A stretch of DNA of 24,556 bases. Source: a virus. Below, piece after piece: positions 22,697 to 24,556 of the stretch. Made by a program: the position numbers and the translations under genes. The notes below the pieces were generated by a model. That model saw only the letters and a program-made list of their open reading frames with translations, had not been told where the DNA came from and ran no database searches. Position 1 is the first letter of the stretch. Every line of letters begins with the position of its first letter. Location: IMG/VR virus record IMGVR_UViG_3300020400_000039, positions 1-24,556 of that record; one strand, written 5' to 3'.

Positions 22697-23617
22697 CTAT
22701 GATATGGTATGATCAGGTTTCCAGTTTTCTTCTGGAACGATGTAGTAACAGTTACTTGCCGCCTTGTAGCCAACACCATCAACGTAGAAACCATTATCCC
22801 CGAAAGACAATGATGAGATCTTACGTTTTTCGTCTTCGGTCAGATCATCAGACTTGATCCACTGAATTTGCTTGTGGTCTGCCTGATACTTTTTTAGATC
22901 GAACCAGTAGTCATCAGCATTGACTTGAAACTTAGCCGCTTGCTCTTCTCCAAAGTATTCACGAATGTAGATAAACTTGTGTAGCTTCGGGCGTTGCTTC
23001 ACTTCGTTCTTCTCTGCTAGTGCTTCATGGATCTCCTCAATCAGAACACGCACAGAAGGATACAGAAACGTGTACCCACTCTTTAGCAGATGACCCAACT
23101 CCTTAAACGTATTACCTCGTCCTTGGATATCTTTAGTCATTTCGTTTAGTTTACCGCTGTATGCGTTATCGGCCTGATACTGTACATCGTTCCAGTCTCG
23201 TCTGAACCCACCGAAGCTTATGTCGATATGCTCGACAGGTGACCACGGACGCAGATACCTTTGAGCATTCTTCACAGCCTTGTCTACATGCAATGCAGAA
23301 GACAGGTGGTGTTGAGCCTGTCCAGAACCATACTTGTTGTTTACTACATTCTTGGATACAACATTGTACCTTGTATTATCCGTACCAGAGTATGTAAGAT
23401 CCATGTGACCAATGTAGCCCAATGTAAAGTTGTCGCCTTCACGATAGACCCATGCAGTATCATTATCACGAAAGCATGTCTTGTAGCCTGTGGCTTTCTC
23501 AACTGCCTTACGAAAGGCACAAGTCTCAGCACTATGTCGCACTTCACCATCGCCATACTCCTCGTAACTCAAGTCCAAGTCACAGATAGGTTTGTATATT
23601 TCCTTTAGTATTGTCAT
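22697..23617 (-). CDS. Hypothetical phage protein (306 aa)
   Basis: ATG 23617 is preceded by AAGGA at 7-nt spacing. The protein opens with an acidic segment (DLDLSYEEYGDGEVRHSA), has a beta-rich part (DTAWVYREGDNFTLGYIGHMDLTY), then HIDISFGGFRRDWNDVQYQAD, a helical middle (LGHLLKSGYTFLYPSVRVLIEEIHEALAEK) and a C-terminal motif RKISSLSFGDNGFYVDGVG shared with the short protein at 21986-22228. I know proteins of this general sort only as unnamed neighbours of AAA/VWA modules in marine phages. No catalytic signature is visible. It is followed by the coiled-coil gene after 10 nt and preceded by the 68-aa gene after 10 nt, so all are one transcript. Confidence 0.65.
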   Translation of the reverse strand: MTILKEIYKPICDLDLSYEEYGDGEVRHSAETCAFRKAVEKATGYKTCFRDNDTAWVYREGDNFTLGYIGHMDLTYSGTDNTRYNVVSKNVVNNKYGSGQAQHHLSSALHVDKAVKNAQRYLRPWSPVEHIDISFGGFRRDWNDVQYQADNAYSGKLNEMTKDIQGRGNTFKELGHLLKSGYTFLYPSVRVLIEEIHEALAEKNEVKQRPKLHKFIYIREYFGEEQAAKFQVNADDYWFDLKKYQADHKQIQWIKSDDLTEDEKRKISSLSFGDNGFYVDGVGYKAASNCYYIVPEENWKPDHTIS

Positions 23618-23627
23618 TGTTCATTCC

Positions 23628-23834
23628 TTACCAAGGTCTAAGTTTAGGCCGTACGATATGTGATGCGACCTCGCTTACATCACAATGACCTTCAGTTGCA
23701 TTAATTTGATCGTAGAACCCACCGATATTTAGCAGTACGTTCCAACAAGCGTCTTCGCTAGGAAACCAGACAGTAAGATACATCTGGTGTTCCACAAGGG
23801 TGTAACCTATCGTTAGCATAGTAAAGTATTCCAT
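23628..23834 (-). CDS. Small conserved-looking protein ending RPKLRPW (68 aa)
   Basis: ATG 23834 overlaps the VWA gene stop (TGATG) with GGAG 8 nt upstream; the GTG one codon earlier sits 5 nt from the same GGAG and is an alternative. The sequence has a strand pair (YFTMLTIGYTLVEHQMYLTVWF), a helix (SEDACWNVLLNIGGFYDQIN), then GHCDVSEVASHIVRPKLRPW. The closing RPKxRPW and the CxVSEVxS before it resemble the ends of small unnamed proteins I associate with marine phages. Two cysteines (in DACW and GHCD) could bind metal but there are too few for a zinc finger. Function unknown; co-expressed with the VWA protein. Confidence 0.55.
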   Translation of the reverse strand: MEYFTMLTIGYTLVEHQMYLTVWFPSEDACWNVLLNIGGFYDQINATEGHCDVSEVASHIVRPKLRPW

Positions 23835-24556
23835 CACCGTAACTCCGAACTCTTTACGTGGATATGTTTACCTACGGGAGGCACACAACCCGCGTTGTCC
23901 ACGATGACCCACAACACTGGATGATCCCACTCACCCCACTTACCACCAACATGACCATCGGTAATAACGATAGACGCATTTGGTTTGATGTTATGCTCAC
24001 GTAGGAAAGGTGATAGACAACGAGGGTCAGTACCGCCACCGCCACGAGGTTTTGTAGTATCCTCTACTGTGTCCAGTTCGTCCCTCTCGTAGCGTTCGTG
24101 TCCAGACACCTCTGTATCCCAATAGACAACGTGCAGTTCCTCCGGAGTTACGTCCATTGCGGCCTTGGCTGTTGCCCCGATCACAACTTTCTGCTCTGCC
24201 TCACCGACAGAACCAGACATATCATTGGCACACATCAGGCTCTCAATCGTTTCGCTGACAGTAGATGGCATGACGATACCGTACTGCAAGTATCTACGAT
24301 TAAGTCTGTTGTAAGTGCCATAGTCTTTGCCCGAACAGTTGACCGTAACAAACTCACGTATCTCTTCACGAAAGTTTATCTTTGGCTTGAGCAACTCTTT
24401 GAGGTGTCTCTCATCACCTGTTCCTACTTTACCTGCGACGATAGCCCCCTGACGTACGGCTTCATCGATCTCTTTGGCATTAGCCTTGGCTTCCTCGGGA
24501 GACATCTTCTTGGCTCCTTCGAAATCATGATTATCTCGGAATCCTTGTGGTATACC
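23834..24556 (-). CDS. VWA-domain protein, DUF2201-like, 5' end outside the window
   Basis: The frame is open to the window edge (17 codons beyond the ATG at 24505), so the N-terminus is missing. The visible 240 codons contain the second half of a metallopeptidase/VWA protein: a helical linker, YNRLNRRYLQYGIVMPSTVS, then the MIDAS motif CANDMSGSVGEAE (D95, S97, S99 counted from the ATG at 24505), VVYWDTEV, GGGGTDPRCLSPFL and VITDGHVGG, with PVLWVIVDNAG and PPVGKHIHV closing the domain. DxSxS, the GGTD Thr/Asp and the TDG Asp make the metal site complete. In phages DUF2201-type proteins usually pair with a MoxR-like AAA ATPase gene just upstream, which would lie beyond 24556. Such pairs are thought to act as chelatase-like remodelling machines; the target in phage is unknown. 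Confidence 0.8.
   Translation of the reverse strand, partial: GIPQGFRDNHDFEGAKKMSPEEAKANAKEIDEAVRQGAIVAGKVGTGDERHLKELLKPKINFREEIREFVTVNCSGKDYGTYNRLNRRYLQYGIVMPSTVSETIESLMCANDMSGSVGEAEQKVVIGATAKAAMDVTPEELHVVYWDTEVSGHERYERDELDTVEDTTKPRGGGGTDPRCLSPFLREHNIKPNASIVITDGHVGGKWGEWDHPVLWVIVDNAGCVPPVGKHIHVKSSELR

Noticed and set aside
1-24556. Integrase, attachment site, tRNA genes or insertion sequences
   Set aside because: No recombinase motifs, no tRNA-like cloverleaf noticed by eye and no transposase or terminal repeats; not excluded by a formal search.

Overview
The window reads as part of a tailed-phage genome (lytic marine podovirus-like), not a bacterial chromosome. It has two fully packed gene blocks that converge near 11.4-11.5 kb. 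No integrase, repressor, lysis, terminase, capsid, portal or RNA polymerase gene is visible, so host and lifestyle cannot be fixed from this piece. The virion-protein and replication repertoire resembles phages known mostly from ocean metagenomes; that placement is inference.

Left block, + strand, about 1-11404: virion genes linked by stop/start overlaps. A Gly/Ala-rich 407-aa protein is followed by a 146-aa GNAT-like protein, a 287-aa Gln/Ala-rich protein, an 833-aa helical protein and a 2098-aa giant. Order and relative size match the T7 internal (ejection) proteins gp13-gp14-gp15-gp16. The giant has no visible transglycosylase; it carries an acidic linker, a HExxH metallopeptidase centre and a PLxRFG-type region, as in phage polyvalent proteins delivered with DNA.

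Right block, - strand, 24556 down to 11500: replication and recombination. In transcription order: a 5'-truncated VWA protein (DUF2201-like), three unknown genes, a short gene behind a regulatory intergenic region, a 223-aa unknown, a 55-aa basic protein, a VRR-NUC nuclease, a coiled-coil protein, an HTH-DUF6378 protein, a family A DNA polymerase with 3'-5' exonuclease, a PD-(D/E)XK nuclease with four cysteines, an HNH-like protein, an SNF2-type helicase, a 131-aa conserved phage protein, a small HTH protein, an ssDNA-binding protein, an AEP primase/DUF927 helicase and a 75-aa protein. Together they supply priming, unwinding, synthesis, ssDNA protection and end processing. The block ends in an intrinsic terminator abutting the stop of the giant gene.

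The least expected content is regulatory. (1) A 20-bp palindrome with half-sites TGTTATC/GATAACA occurs twice in same-strand gaps, once touching the helicase ribosome binding site. (2) At 22235-22271 two oppositely oriented promoter-like elements are superimposed on a 9-bp inverted repeat; the + strand one faces an 80-nt gene-free stretch ending in a 10-bp GC hairpin and T-rich tail, a candidate small RNA. (3) Further hairpins or palindromes lie before the primase and the 131-aa gene. Several start codons were reassigned from ribosome binding sites, including TTG starts for the helicase and the 131-aa gene and GTG for the polymerase.
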